Assembly: GCF_002368115.1 (NCBI RefSeq)
Contig: NZ_AP018316.1
Span: 2,843,760-2,907,759 of the forward strand
Reading direction: 5' to 3'
Length of the DNA: 64,000 bases
Source: Dolichospermum compactum NIES-806
GTDB lineage: Bacteria > Cyanobacteriota > Cyanobacteriia > Cyanobacteriales > Nostocaceae
In this document: in pieces, positions 1 to 9,113 of the stretch
Layout: each line of letters begins with the position of its first letter
Position numbering within the stretch: position 1 is the first letter of the stretch
Made by a program: the position numbers and the translations under genes
Notes under the pieces: model-generated
Databases searched by the model: none
The model's input: the letters and a program-made list of their open reading frames with translations, nothing else
Told to the model about the DNA's origin: nothing

Positions 1-54
1 ATAACTAACTTACTACCAAAATCACCGTAACGATGCCTACTAGCAAGGCATCGC

Positions 55-99
55 GGATTTTAGATTTGCGATTGATCTGTAATCTAAAATCTAAAATCC
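55..99 (-). repeat. Inverted repeat downstream of pnp
   Basis: A perfect 12-bp inverted repeat (55-66 against 88-99, arms reading GGATTTTAGATT) lies just past the pnp stop on the coding strand. It could act as a 3' hairpin of the pnp transcript. There is no clean U-tract, so it may equally be one of the short dispersed repeats common in this genome. Confidence 0.4.
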
Positions 100-109
100 A
101 ACCAGCGAT

Positions 110-2266
110 TTAATGGTTTACCGCTGCTGCTTCTCGTGCTGCTGCGGCTTGATCTGGGTGAATACCTAAGCGTGTTAGGTTAATTCGACCCTTATTGTCA
201 ATTTCTCGCACTTTGACAATCACCTCATCACCAACAGCTACTTCATCTTCAACCTTACCAACGCGATAGTCAGCAAGTTGAGAAATGTGAATCATGCCTT
301 CTTTACCGGGCAAGAATTCCACAAAAGCGCCAATGGGTATAACCCGTGTCACACGACCGATATAAACATCCCCTTCATGGAGTTTACGAGTCATGCCCTG
401 AACGATGTTCCGCGCCCTCTTAGCTCGGTTTTCATCAACGGCGGAAATGGTGACAGTACCATCATCTTGAATGTCAATTTTTGCACCAGTTTCTTCAGTG
501 ATACCCTTAATGGTTTTACCACCAGGTCCAATCACCAGACCAATCATGTCAGGATCAATCTTAATTGTTAACAGACGTGGGGCAAAGGGTGAAGTTTCTT
601 CCCTGGGGGTGTCAATCGTCTGGAGCATTTTTTCCAGAATGTGTAACCGAGCAGGTTTAGCTTGGTTGACAGCTTGGGCAATTACTTCTAAAGACAAACC
701 AGATATTTTCATATCCATTTGCAAAGCTGTAATTCCGGTATCTGTACCAGCAACTTTGAAGTCCATATCACCCAAAAAGTCTTCAATGCCTTGGATATCG
801 GTGAGAATTCGCACTTCGTCCCCTTCCTTAATCAAGCCCATTGCCGCACCACTCACAGGTTTGGTAATGGGTACACCTGCATCCATTAGGGATAAACTAG
901 AACCACAAACTGAACCCATTGAAGTTGAACCGTTGGAAGAAAGCACTTCTGAAACTACGCGAATTACGTAGGGGAACTTGTCTTTGGGTGGTAATACAGG
1001 TAATAATGCCCGTTCTGCTAATGCACCATGTCCAATTTCCCGTCTACCAGGGGCGCGTAATGGTTTGGTTTCACCGACAGAGAAGGGAGGGAAGTTGTAG
1101 TGATGCAGGTAACGTTTAGTTTGTTCTAGTTGCAAGTCGTCGTTCAGATTTTGGGCATCTCCAGGAGTACCAAGGGTACACATGGATAGTACCTGAGTCA
1201 GTCCCCGGTTAAATAAACCGCTACCATGTACTCGCTTGGGTATAATCCCAACTCGACAAGAGATAGGACGAACTTCATCAAGTTTACGACCATCTACGCG
1301 CACGTTATCTTCGACAATTTGACGACGCATGAAGTATTTGGTAATGCTTTTAAAGGTATTACCAAGGGCTTTGGAGTCGGCTGTGGCAGCGATGCGAATG
1401 GGGTCTTCTTCTGGTAAAGCCTTGATTTCATTAGAGATATTATCTTTAACTGCATCCAAAGCAATATCACGGTCAGTTTTAGTTAACTCAAATTGCGCCA
1501 AGATTTTTTTGATCTCATCACTGGCGCGATCGCGGATATAGTTTTCTAAAGTTTGATCTGGTTCTGGTGGTGCTTCTTGCACAAGTTTTAGACCTAGTTC
1601 ATCCAGCAAATCTAACTGTGCTTGAATTAAATCCCGAACTGCTTCGTAGCCAAAATCAATCGCTTCAATAATATCTCGCTCTGGCAATTGATTTGCACCC
1701 GCTTCCACCATGATTACCCCATCTGGAGAACCGGCAACGATTAAATCCAAATCTCCCGCTTCAATTTCTGCGTAGGTAGGGTTAATAATAAAATCATCAC
1801 CCACTAAGCCTACTCGCACTGCGGCCATTGGTCCATTAAAAGGAATTTGGGCAATCAGTGTTGCAATTGAAGCACCTGTAACTGCTAATACATCGGGGGG
1901 GACTTGCTCATCCATTGACATGGTGATTGCCACAACTTGCAAATCATCCCGCAACCATGAAGGGAATAAAGGACGGAGTGGACGGTCAATCAGACGACTG
2001 GCAAGAATTGCCTTTTCCGGTGGACGACCTTCCCGGCGCATAATTCCCCCAGGAATTCTTCCTGCTGCGTACAATCTTTCTTCGTAATCAACGGTCAGTG
2101 GCAAAAAATCAATGCCTTCCCGCGCTGCTGACCTTGTAGCCGTTACTAAAACAGTTGTATCTCCTGATTGTATCAAAACCGACCCACCTGCTTGGGGGGC
2201 TAGTAGGCCAACCGTCAGTCGAATATCCCGTCCATCAAAGGATATTGACTTTTCAAATTCTGCCAT
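110..2266 (-). CDS. pnp: Polyribonucleotide nucleotidyltransferase (PNPase)
   Basis: A phosphorolytic 3'-5' exoribonuclease that degrades mRNA and can add heteropolymeric tails. The 718-residue product has the full bacterial architecture: a first RNase PH domain with the FLPLTVDYEERLYAAGRIPGG segment, a helical linker, a second RNase PH domain (about residues 315-540, SNGSTSMGSVCGSSLSLMDAG), a KH domain with the GPGG loop (about 555-610) and a C-terminal S1 domain (about 620-690, GAFVEFLPGKEGMIHISQL). The ATG at 2266 follows an AAGG element, and the length is normal for the family. It stands alone here, with no rpsO upstream. Confidence 0.98.
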   Translation of the reverse strand: MAEFEKSISFDGRDIRLTVGLLAPQAGGSVLIQSGDTTVLVTATRSAAREGIDFLPLTVDYEERLYAAGRIPGGIMRREGRPPEKAILASRLIDRPLRPLFPSWLRDDLQVVAITMSMDEQVPPDVLAVTGASIATLIAQIPFNGPMAAVRVGLVGDDFIINPTYAEIEAGDLDLIVAGSPDGVIMVEAGANQLPERDIIEAIDFGYEAVRDLIQAQLDLLDELGLKLVQEAPPEPDQTLENYIRDRASDEIKKILAQFELTKTDRDIALDAVKDNISNEIKALPEEDPIRIAATADSKALGNTFKSITKYFMRRQIVEDNVRVDGRKLDEVRPISCRVGIIPKRVHGSGLFNRGLTQVLSMCTLGTPGDAQNLNDDLQLEQTKRYLHHYNFPPFSVGETKPLRAPGRREIGHGALAERALLPVLPPKDKFPYVIRVVSEVLSSNGSTSMGSVCGSSLSLMDAGVPITKPVSGAAMGLIKEGDEVRILTDIQGIEDFLGDMDFKVAGTDTGITALQMDMKISGLSLEVIAQAVNQAKPARLHILEKMLQTIDTPREETSPFAPRLLTIKIDPDMIGLVIGPGGKTIKGITEETGAKIDIQDDGTVTISAVDENRAKRARNIVQGMTRKLHEGDVYIGRVTRVIPIGAFVEFLPGKEGMIHISQLADYRVGKVEDEVAVGDEVIVKVREIDNKGRINLTRLGIHPDQAAAAREAAAVNH

Positions 2267-2671
2267 TCAGTTTTTTTTCCTTCTCTTACGCGATTCTCAC
2301 TCTGTGGCAATCCTAACATTTATGCAGTCTAGACGGCTTCTGTAATGAACAAACATAAAACAAAATTCTTTAAGTTATGTGTACAACGGGCTTCATATCT
2401 GGGTTTGTTCCCTAAGTTATATTTTTCAGAACGATTTAATAATATTTAATCAAGCAATTAAGATGCAATTAGCTGTATTGCATCCTACCCTGTCATTAAA
2501 AAGTAATGGTAAAAAAACGCATATCATTTCTTGACACTCTTTTTAAATCCTGGATTATAAATTCATATTTTGTTGACACAAAAGAAAAGTGTTGATCTAT
2601 TCTGTTATGTTAAACTCAGGGGAAACCATTTCACCTGTTAGGTTACGCTGTTGCTTAACCCAACAACAGGA
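2267..2671. other. Intergenic region upstream of pnp
   Basis: No gene is visible in about 400 bases. A TTGACA at 2531-2536 followed by an AT-rich ATTATAAA near 2554 resembles a plus-strand promoter, but nothing recognisable follows it. The pnp promoter must lie in the part nearest 2266 and has no clear consensus. Confidence 0.3.
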
Positions 2672-3175
2672 TTAAATTGTATCAGGATCTATATTTAATT
2701 CCCGCAGTTTTGCTGCTAAACGTTCTGATTTTCTCGCTTCTTTTTCTGCGGTTTCTTCAGGTGTGGGAACTAGCTCTCCTTCTGGCGTAAAATACCGTAA
2801 TAGTCCTTGATAAATTCCTAAATATAACCCTAGCTGATGACTCCACAACTGTCCTTGGTGATTTTGTTCTAAAGGTTGATATTCTCCGTCTACTAAATGA
2901 AAACCTGCAAATTCTAGTGTATAAGGGTCGAACCAAAAATAATCAGGTGTGCGGAAAGTATTTTGATAAAGTTCTTTTTTATATTCTTTATCTGTATTAG
3001 CTGTAGTTGGTGAGAGAATTTCTAAAATGAAATTAGGATATTTACCATCTTCTTCCCAAACTACCCAACTTTTACGGGTTTTGCGTTTGGGGGAAATATT
3101 ACATCTGGGGAGATATTTTCTTTGCATTCTAATTCTTGAGTAATCATCATGATAGTTTAACTGAAATCCAAGCAT
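2672..3175 (-). pseudogene. Uma2-family nuclease-like gene, 5'-truncated and frameshifted
   Basis: The C-terminal two thirds match the Uma2 (DUF820) family of restriction-endonuclease-like proteins expanded in cyanobacteria: KSWVVWEED, FILEILSPTT, then YFWFDPYTLEFAGFHLVDG and a charged C-terminal helix. The N-terminal region is wrong. The family SPDV motif (SPDVIFPP) can be read in another frame near 3095, which shows a frameshift before KTRKSWVVWEE. Upstream of about 3150 the reading runs into the 3' end of a kinase gene that is itself shorter than its relatives. I infer a deletion that joined two neighbouring genes, followed by decay. Uma2 functions are mostly unproven, and this copy is unlikely to be active. 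Confidence 0.75.
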
Positions 3176-3928
3176 GATTATCTGGTGTATGTGGTGGGTC
3201 TTGAGGATGGGGTGCTACTTCCCATTTACCTTCTAATAAAGTATCTGGTATAGAATTTTCTATAGTAATATCCCTTCTTAATTTTTCCCCCAGCCTATTC
3301 GCTTTAAACTCTAAAACCGTCTCACTAAAATTAACCCTTGGTACACGAATAACATCAAGGGGTTTGAGTGATTCTAAAGCTAATTCTGCATTAGTAAATC
3401 GGTCTTTTTGTTTCGGTTGTACCATCTTTTCTAACCAACCGATAAACCGCAAACTTACCTGGGGTAAAAGATGACGGAAATTAATGACATAAGGATCATC
3501 TGCATCTTGTAATTGATCTATTTTTGTTGACTTAACTCCTGTGATTAAACAGATTAAAGTTACACCCAAAGCATACAAATCTGTAGCATTTGTCGGTTTA
3601 AACATTTGCTCTGGCGGAATGAAACCAGGAGTTCCTTTAAATACACTACTTCCAGCCACATCATGACTACCAATACGAGCAAAACCAAAGTCAATTAAAT
3701 AGACATTGATTTGTTCATCTACTAAAATGTTTTCTGGTTTGATATCTCGATGAATTACCGACGGCATCCGATTTTGTAAATATACCAGAATTTCTAAAAT
3801 CTTAACTGCAATTTGTTTAATTTCCTCTGGTGAAAAGCTGCGAGGTTCTGCTAAAGTAGAAGCATGAATATACTCTTGAACTAAACAAAAACCATCGGAG
3901 GTTTCAAAGGAATGCAAGTAACTGGGAA

Positions 3929-4990
3929 CTAAGTACAGGACAAAAAATTGAGAGAGAGAAGAAAGTCGTCATATTTCAAATCTAAATCAGTAACAAGAGA
4001 ACGCAGATAATCTAAACCGTAACGAAAAACACTTTTAGCAAAAGGTCCATGTTTCTTGATTTTGATAGGTTGGTGTTGATGCAACCATTCTCCAGTCTTG
4101 ACAGCCCAACACATAGCTAATGACAGTAAAGCTAAGAGCTTACTCAATCGGTTAGAATCAATAAAATGTGTAGATTCCAAGCAAAAACCACGAGTTTTAA
4201 ACATACCGAACAAAGTTTCAATCCCCCAACGACGGCCATAGTCAGCAATTATGGTTTGGGGAGAAGTATCAGAAATCACGATTAATAACTTGCCATCATC
4301 AAGACGTAAACCAGCTACATAAACTGAACGACCCCAGACCCAACGACGAGTAGATAAAACCTGAGATTCACCCGCAGCCAGATGAGCAAAAATGACGCTA
4401 CCTGGAAGAGTCTTTTCTGTATCACTAATTAAATCAGTGTGACGAATCCTGATTCGGAATGGAATATTTGGTTCAAGCAGTAAATAACTTAACCATTCTG
4501 CCCCCACGAATTCTCTGTCAGCACTGATATAGTCAACTTGTGCATCTGGGAACAGTTGTCCAAATCGGTCAAGTAAATCCATTCGTTCATCCGTGTTGGA
4601 GTTACCTTTCTTCTCCAATATCTGCCAAACTAGGGGGTAAGCGACACCATTATGTACTACTCCCAACATGAGGATATTTAACCATATTTGACCAAAACGC
4701 CATTCAGTCCGGTCAATACTTAACACCCAAGGCTGGGGAATGTTCATGATTTTTACAATCATTTTCGCTATGACTGCATAATCTATATCAAAATCTCGGA
4801 AAAATCTTTGCAACCGTTTGTAATTGGATTCGTTTTTAGCACAGTTGCGAAAACCAGTTGCTAATTCTACCAAGTTCACTGTCTTTACTCTTAATAAAGA
4901 TATTAAAAATAACGCTAAAAAGCTTAGACGCGCTCCATGCCATTCCAAATGTGGTTTTAGTGTGTCTCGTAATAGGTTAATCTGGTTCAT
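3929..4990 (-). CDS. IS4-family transposase
   Basis: A DDE transposase of 353 residues that cuts and re-inserts its own element. Visible signatures are the first acidic region VLSIDRTEW, YISADREFVG around the second aspartate, and the YREK-like block RRWGIETLFGMFKTRGF that carries the catalytic glutamate. The frame is open to 5050, but MNQINLLRDTLKPH beginning at 4990 is the natural start, because the extra 20 residues lie over the terminal repeat region. The stop TAG is the first codon-sized unit of the left terminal repeat. The frame is intact, so the element may still be mobile. Confidence 0.9.
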   Translation of the reverse strand: MNQINLLRDTLKPHLEWHGARLSFLALFLISLLRVKTVNLVELATGFRNCAKNESNYKRLQRFFRDFDIDYAVIAKMIVKIMNIPQPWVLSIDRTEWRFGQIWLNILMLGVVHNGVAYPLVWQILEKKGNSNTDERMDLLDRFGQLFPDAQVDYISADREFVGAEWLSYLLLEPNIPFRIRIRHTDLISDTEKTLPGSVIFAHLAAGESQVLSTRRWVWGRSVYVAGLRLDDGKLLIVISDTSPQTIIADYGRRWGIETLFGMFKTRGFCLESTHFIDSNRLSKLLALLSLAMCWAVKTGEWLHQHQPIKIKKHGPFAKSVFRYGLDYLRSLVTDLDLKYDDFLLSLNFLSCT

Positions 4991-5081
4991 AGGGGTTTCT
5001 TTGATTGTGTGGTAACTTTCTATGAAACCCTTTCTCTGTTTCCTTTGCAAGCTTTTTCTCTATTTTTTGTCCTGTACAGAG
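3929..5081 (-). mobile_element. Complete IS4-type insertion sequence (1153 bp) with 9-bp target duplication
   Basis: The ends are inverted repeats: CTAAGTACAGGACAAAAAAT at 3929 against the complement of the sequence ending at 5081 (CTCTGTACAGGACAAAAAAT). The flanks carry a perfect 9-bp direct repeat, AACTGGGAA, at 3920-3928 and 5082-5090. One transposase gene fills the element, and its stop codon lies inside the terminal repeat. Intact ends and an unmutated duplication indicate a recent insertion. Confidence 0.93.
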
Positions 5082-5340
5082 AACTGGGAATACCAGGATG
5101 ATTTAATCCTTTAAGTACCTGTATTTCTCGTGCGTGGGCTTCTGAACCAGACCAACTTGAACCCGCTTGAGCAAAACAAAACTGTTTGATTACTTCTGGT
5201 TGGTTTGTGTTAAGATTTGTTGCTAACCAAGTAATTCTACCACCTTCGCGGTTGCGTCCTAGTTCTCTAATAACCTGATAGCCTTGTTCTTGGAAATCTG
5301 GGTAGCTGCTCATATTTCTAAAAAGGAACAAGTATAATAT

Positions 5341-5538
5341 AGGATTTACGCATTGACAAGATTCCCCAAATATGTGACGTAAATTTTATCCCTTGTAGGG
5401 TGCGTCAGACACGATATCTTGACAAAAAAACAGATTCCCTCTATCTGACGCACCCTACTCAATAAGTTATTCCCAAAGCCGAAAACGACGCAATTTCGTT
5501 CATTCATATCATGGTAAATTTGTACAGTGTGTAAGTCC
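5341..5538. mobile_element. MITE-like element, family B (about 198 bp)
   Basis: The outer ends AGGATTTACGCATTGAC (5341) and GTGTGTAAGTCCT (to 5538) resemble the AGGACTTACGCAACTGGCACA ends of the IS701-type element at 42.3 kb. Inside is a perfect 15-bp inverted repeat, GTAGGGTGCGTCAGA (5395-5409 and 5444-5458). A right-hand portion (5460-5538) recurs inverted at 10092-10190. There is no coding capacity. The element fills most of the gap between the split kinase and the DUF177 gene. Confidence 0.65.
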
Positions 5539-5727
5539 TAACTGATTTTCTTACACCGAATTCAGGTTTCTTTCCTATCCCTAACGGGACCCTACGCGAA
5601 CATGGTTCATTTCTCTGTAATTAAAAACTCCACAAAGATAAAGAATCCTTGATGAGCTTAATAAAGTATTAACAGCTTTTACCGAGCCATAAATAATTAA
5701 GCCATAACGCACCAAATAGTAAATTTA

Positions 5728-6231
5728 CTAATTATCTGGAAGTTGTTTTTTCAAAGCATCTAATAAAGCCCAACGGCTATCCGTAGGTGGTTCAGAAACA
5801 ACAGTATTCAAAATACCTGGACAATTAAGGTTACATAATTGACGCTGAGGCAGTGCTAAACACATCTGCTGATAGAGCCATTCACCGGGATCAAAATGAC
5901 CATCAGGTGCTAAGGTTTCCAGTAAATCCTCTACAGCAACTTCCATTTCTAAAGGCAAATCTTCCGTTTGATTAGCAGTTTCATCTAACCAAATAACTTC
6001 CTGAGTATCAAGAACCAGACGATGGTTATACTGCTGCAAACAGCGGTTGCAAGTACAGGTAACAATTGTTTCTGCCTGAGATGAAACTTCTAAATAGTTA
6101 CCCTGATGTTTAACCTGGATAACTCCGCGAACGGGTGTCAATGTTTCTAGTCCAGGCAGAAACTCTTGAACTTGAATTTCCTCTGTCCGCTCCGGGGCTT
6201 TAGATAGCTGCGGAATAAAAATAGCGTCCAT
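5728..6231 (-). CDS. DUF177 / YceD family protein
   Basis: A 167-residue protein of the YceD (DUF177) family, whose members are linked to large-subunit rRNA accumulation and are often encoded beside rpmF. Visible features are the paired cysteines CTCNRCLQQY near the middle and a second cysteine pair, CNLNCPG, near the C terminus, a spacing typical of a zinc site. An acidic segment (LPLEMEVAVEDLLETLAPDG) lies between them. It is the last gene of the rpmH-rnpA-yidC-jag run on the minus strand, 86 bases after jag, and probably shares that transcript. Confidence 0.85.
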   Translation of the reverse strand: MDAIFIPQLSKAPERTEEIQVQEFLPGLETLTPVRGVIQVKHQGNYLEVSSQAETIVTCTCNRCLQQYNHRLVLDTQEVIWLDETANQTEDLPLEMEVAVEDLLETLAPDGHFDPGEWLYQQMCLALPQRQLCNLNCPGILNTVVSEPPTDSRWALLDALKKQLPDN

Positions 6232-6317
6232 AGGATTTGTGAAATACCATCAAAGTTGATCATTGGTAATGGGTAAATGGTGATTGATAAAATCATCACC
6301 TATCCCCTATTCCCTAA

Positions 6318-6833
6318 TTATGGTGTGACTGCTTGACGAACAACTAAATGACGATGAGGTTCTTTGCCGCGACTGAAGGTTTCTAAATCCGAAAATTCCT
6401 GCAATAAAGTGTGGATTTGTCGGCGTTCTGAGGAACTGAGAGATTGAAGTTCTACCTCTCTTCCAGAAAAACGGACTTCTGCGGCAGCAGTTTCAGCTAA
6501 AGTGCGGATTTCGGCTTCTCGTCTCACCCGATAACCATTCAATTCAATCGTGTAAGCTGTCTGATTTTCTTCTGGTTGATTTAAGTTTAGAACGGAATTT
6601 GCTAGATACTGAATACTATCTAGCACCGAACCACCAGCACCAATTAAAATCCTAATTTGTTCTGATGTTAAATTGGTTTGATCTATTGTCAACCAGTAGC
6701 TTTCTTCTGCTGGTGCATCTTGTCCTGAAGATGGCTTAGTTTCTAAATTAGCCCGTACTTGAGTAGATACACCAGTCAGAAGTAGAAAATTTTGTAGCCA
6801 TTGTTCACTACTCTGCATAGAAATGTCGCTCAT
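6318..6833 (-). CDS. jag: Jag/KhpB-type RNA-binding protein (KH + R3H)
   Basis: A 171-residue cytoplasmic RNA-binding protein. The N-terminal half contains a KH fold (IRILIGAGGSVLDSIQYLANSVLN) and the C-terminal half an R3H domain (ELQSLSSSERRQIHTLLQEF followed by GKEPHRHLVV). The frame is open two codons further, through a TTG overlapping the yidC stop, but ATG at 6833 (MSDISMQSSEQW) is the better start. The position right after yidC matches the conserved rnpA-yidC-jag order in bacteria. The partner KH protein KhpA is not in this window. Confidence 0.9.
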   Translation of the reverse strand: MSDISMQSSEQWLQNFLLLTGVSTQVRANLETKPSSGQDAPAEESYWLTIDQTNLTSEQIRILIGAGGSVLDSIQYLANSVLNLNQPEENQTAYTIELNGYRVRREAEIRTLAETAAAEVRFSGREVELQSLSSSERRQIHTLLQEFSDLETFSRGKEPHRHLVVRQAVTP

Positions 6834-6835
6834 AA

Positions 6836-7981
6836 TCAACCGGTAGCCTTTTTCTTAGAACTTTTGGGTTCAAATGGCAACGCTTTTACTTCGATGGTTT
6901 GGGCTTCTTTCTCTTGTGAATCTACGATTTTCTGAATTTCTTCTGGTAGAGGTTCACGGGAGAGAATATAGGTTTGGACGGTTTGGAAAACGTTACCAAT
7001 TACCATATACATAAGTACCCCAGCCGGTAGGGGAAAGAATAGGAACATCCCAGAAAAGATGACAGGGGTAATTTTATTGACTGTATCTTGTTGAGGGTTG
7101 CCACCGCTGGAATTTTGTCCAGACAGCATTTGGCTCACATAAAGGCTGATACCAAAGAAGACAATCATCCCCACAATATCCCAGTGGATTGTGTTATCAG
7201 CATCAATAGCTCCAACTCGACCCAAAGCATCAATAAAGAGAAATCCTTTATCTGCTGCTAGTCCGGGAATAGTGCCTTGAATGGTCACGTCTCCGGGTTC
7301 TAGAGCCTCTATATTGCCTTCGGCATCAATTTTAACCCTTTCTTCACCTTTAGTGATTTTCCATTCAGGTGTCAATTTAGTTTCAGGGTGTTCTACTAAG
7401 AGCGAATCAAATGGTTTACCTTCCACTGTTTGATATTGAATCTTAGTCTTTTCTCCCACTGTTAACTTATTACCGCCTGGTAAGATGGCAGAAATGGGAG
7501 TATGTTCTCCATCAGCAATATAAATATTTTGCGGAGAAGTGGCAAAGGCTTGAGGTTGAATGCGCTCAATTTGTTCTTCAGGGAAGATTTGCAGGTTAAC
7601 GGAATAGTTAACGCCGGAAAAAGGCGAACCCCGCAAAGTGGCAAACAGTGCTAGTAATACTGGCATCTGCAAAAGTAGAGGGAGACATCCTGCTAAAGGA
7701 TTACCAAATTCATTTTGGACCTTGAGCATTTCCTCTTGTTGCTTTTGCTGATCGTCTTTATAGCGTTCTTTGATTTCTGCCATGCGCTTTTGCATTAGAG
7801 GCTGCACAACTTTCATCCGTCGCATACTACGGATAGAGCCGGCACTCAGGGGATAGAGTGCAAAGCGGATAATCAATGTTAATGCTACTATCGCCAACCC
7901 ATAGCTAGGGACAAAACCATAGAAAAGGTCTATGATTGGCAACATCACGTTGTTCGAGAGAAACCCGATACCAAAATCCAT
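6836..7981 (-). CDS. yidC: Membrane protein insertase YidC/Oxa1
   Basis: Inserts membrane proteins into the plasma and thylakoid membranes, alone or with SecYEG. The 381-residue product has the cyanobacterial form: a first membrane helix (GLAIVALTLIIRFALYPLS), a basic cytoplasmic hairpin (MRRMKVVQPLMQKRMAEIKE), a second hydrophobic helix (AGCLPLLLQMPVLLALFATL), an unusually long lumenal/periplasmic loop of about 120 residues rich in beta-type sequence, then three further helices (DIVGMIVFFGISLYVSQML; ITPVIFSGMFLFFPLPAGVL) and a basic tail. Its TGA nearly abuts the jag start, which supports translational coupling. Confidence 0.97.
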   Translation of the reverse strand: MDFGIGFLSNNVMLPIIDLFYGFVPSYGLAIVALTLIIRFALYPLSAGSIRSMRRMKVVQPLMQKRMAEIKERYKDDQQKQQEEMLKVQNEFGNPLAGCLPLLLQMPVLLALFATLRGSPFSGVNYSVNLQIFPEEQIERIQPQAFATSPQNIYIADGEHTPISAILPGGNKLTVGEKTKIQYQTVEGKPFDSLLVEHPETKLTPEWKITKGEERVKIDAEGNIEALEPGDVTIQGTIPGLAADKGFLFIDALGRVGAIDADNTIHWDIVGMIVFFGISLYVSQMLSGQNSSGGNPQQDTVNKITPVIFSGMFLFFPLPAGVLMYMVIGNVFQTVQTYILSREPLPEEIQKIVDSQEKEAQTIEVKALPFEPKSSKKKATG

Positions 7982-8320
7982 TATTCTGAATTCAACCTGC
8001 GGTACTTTGACACTCCCACCCCGGTTGGGAGTGGGACACTTAGTTAAGCCTATCCTCTGATTAGAGGCGGTTCTCTCCCAAGCTTTTGCTCTATATTGTA
8101 GAGGTTTTTGTTAAGCATTGCTGTGACTATCCACAAGCTATAGAAGTTAAGGATAGCCACACATCAACTAAAAATGTGAATGTTAAAACAGCCGTCAGTG
8201 GTCAGCCGTCAGCCGTCAGCGGCTTTTTTAAAAGGGATTTAAACCCCATCTCCATAAGAATTTAAAACCAGAATTAGCTTACTAGCTGATGACTGAATGC
8301 TGATAGCTTGTTAACGTGAC
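7982..8320. other. Non-coding gap between yidC and PH-domain gene with hairpin and short repeats
   Basis: About 340 bases without a gene. An 8-bp stem (CACTCCCA 8011-8018 / TGGGAGTG 8026-8033) with a 7-base loop and a second small stem (CCTCTGATTAGAGG) lie close to the yidC start. Tandem GTCAGCCGTCAG repeats occupy about 8190-8222. The hairpins could be leader structures or the residue of an IS end. Confidence 0.4.
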
Positions 8321-8707
8321 TCATTTAGGATTGCTATATTGGGGATTTTTAGCAGCAATTTTTTCATTAATGTAGTCGTAGACTTCCCGAAAATTGGGAA
8401 CAGCCCGCATTTCGATGAGAGTACCATTTTTGAGGGTGACTGCCATATCTCCCCATAGTCCGATGGCACGGGGAACTTTGACAACTTTCACTACTTCTGA
8501 ATAAATTACATCATAGCGATCGCGTCCCATCCAACCACCAGTTACACATATCCTTCGATCTGTGATGCGGAAGCGTAGCCACACTGCCCTGACTATTGCT
8601 CCCACAGCTAAGGGTATACCTACTACTGTTAGCCCAATGAGCAGGTTAAAAATCAAATCCCCAATGTGGGGACCACCCTCATAATAAACTTCTTCACGAA
8701 TACCCAT
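8321..8707 (-). CDS. PH-domain membrane protein (bacterial PH, DUF304-like)
   Basis: A 128-residue protein with a short N terminus, two close hydrophobic helices (GDLIFNLLIGLTVVGIPLAVGAIVRAVWL) and a beta-rich C-terminal half (RFRITDRRICVTGGWMGRDRYDVIYSEV...MRAVPNFREVYDYINEKIA) typical of bacterial PH domains. It overlaps the end of rnpA by 14 bases and precedes yidC, a position conserved in cyanobacteria. The role is unknown; the context suggests membrane protein biogenesis. Confidence 0.8.
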   Translation of the reverse strand: MGIREEVYYEGGPHIGDLIFNLLIGLTVVGIPLAVGAIVRAVWLRFRITDRRICVTGGWMGRDRYDVIYSEVVKVVKVPRAIGLWGDMAVTLKNGTLIEMRAVPNFREVYDYINEKIAAKNPQYSNPK

Positions 8708-9083
8708 TTAATACCTCAGTTTGTGCCAACAACTGCTCTAATTCTTGCAGAAATTTCTGGGTTTCGCACTCAGATTCTATTGTTGTTGGTTTCACAATTA
8801 ATACTAGCCGCCATCCTGGGAGTAATTTAGGCAATAATTGGTGTAATGCTGCTGTTATTTGCCTTTTGATTTTGTTGCGAACAACGGCGCGTTTACTAAC
8901 TTTTGTACTAATAGCAATCCCAATTTTTGTGCTAGGGGGGGCAGTATCCAAAGAAGGTTCTGTGGCAAGAGTAGGTTTTAAAGCTCTCAGGGTGAAATGA
9001 GAACTATGTCGCCGAATTCCTTCTCGGAAAACTGCCTGAAAATCCTGACGGGATTTGAGACGATATGCTTTGGGCAAAGCCAC
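8694..9083 (-). CDS. rnpA: Ribonuclease P protein component
   Basis: The protein subunit that assists the RNase P RNA in 5' processing of tRNA precursors. The 129-residue sequence has the N-terminal ALPKAYRLKSRQDFQAVFREG motif and the RNR signature region KVSKRAVVRNKIKRQITAALHQL. Translation starts at a GTG (9083), because this is the only position giving the family's usual N terminus. It lies 30 bases after rpmH and overlaps the PH-domain gene, so it is part of one minus-strand transcript. Confidence 0.96.
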   Translation of the reverse strand: MALPKAYRLKSRQDFQAVFREGIRRHSSHFTLRALKPTLATEPSLDTAPPSTKIGIAISTKVSKRAVVRNKIKRQITAALHQLLPKLLPGWRLVLIVKPTTIESECETQKFLQELEQLLAQTEVLNGYS

Positions 9084-9113
9084 AACAGTTGTTAATTGCT
9101 GAATTTTATTACC

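Larger units (their letters stand above)
3147..5331 (-). pseudogene. Serine/threonine protein kinase split by an IS4-type element
   Basis: The 5' part (5331 down to 5082) encodes a glycine-rich loop region (ELGRNREGGRITWLATN) and the VIKQFCF lysine. The 3' part (3919 down to 3147) encodes LVQEYIHA, the catalytic loop VIHRDIKPENI, DFG as IDFGFAR and PGFIPPEQ. Removing the insertion with one copy of the 9-bp duplication restores a single open frame of 341 codons, reading across the junction GLNHPGIPSYLHSFETSDG. The gene was therefore intact before insertion except at its C terminus, which stops after NHAWISVKLS, where related cyanobacterial kinases continue. That end touches the truncated Uma2 gene. 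Upstream at 5332 begins repeat DNA. Confidence 0.9.

Noticed and set aside
471..971. 166-codon reading frame opposite pnp
   Set aside because: It is antisense to the well-conserved pnp core and has no ribosome site or recognisable protein.
8011..8033. Hairpin as the end of an IS200/IS605 element
   Set aside because: Only one hairpin is visible, with no transposase, TnpB or opposite end.
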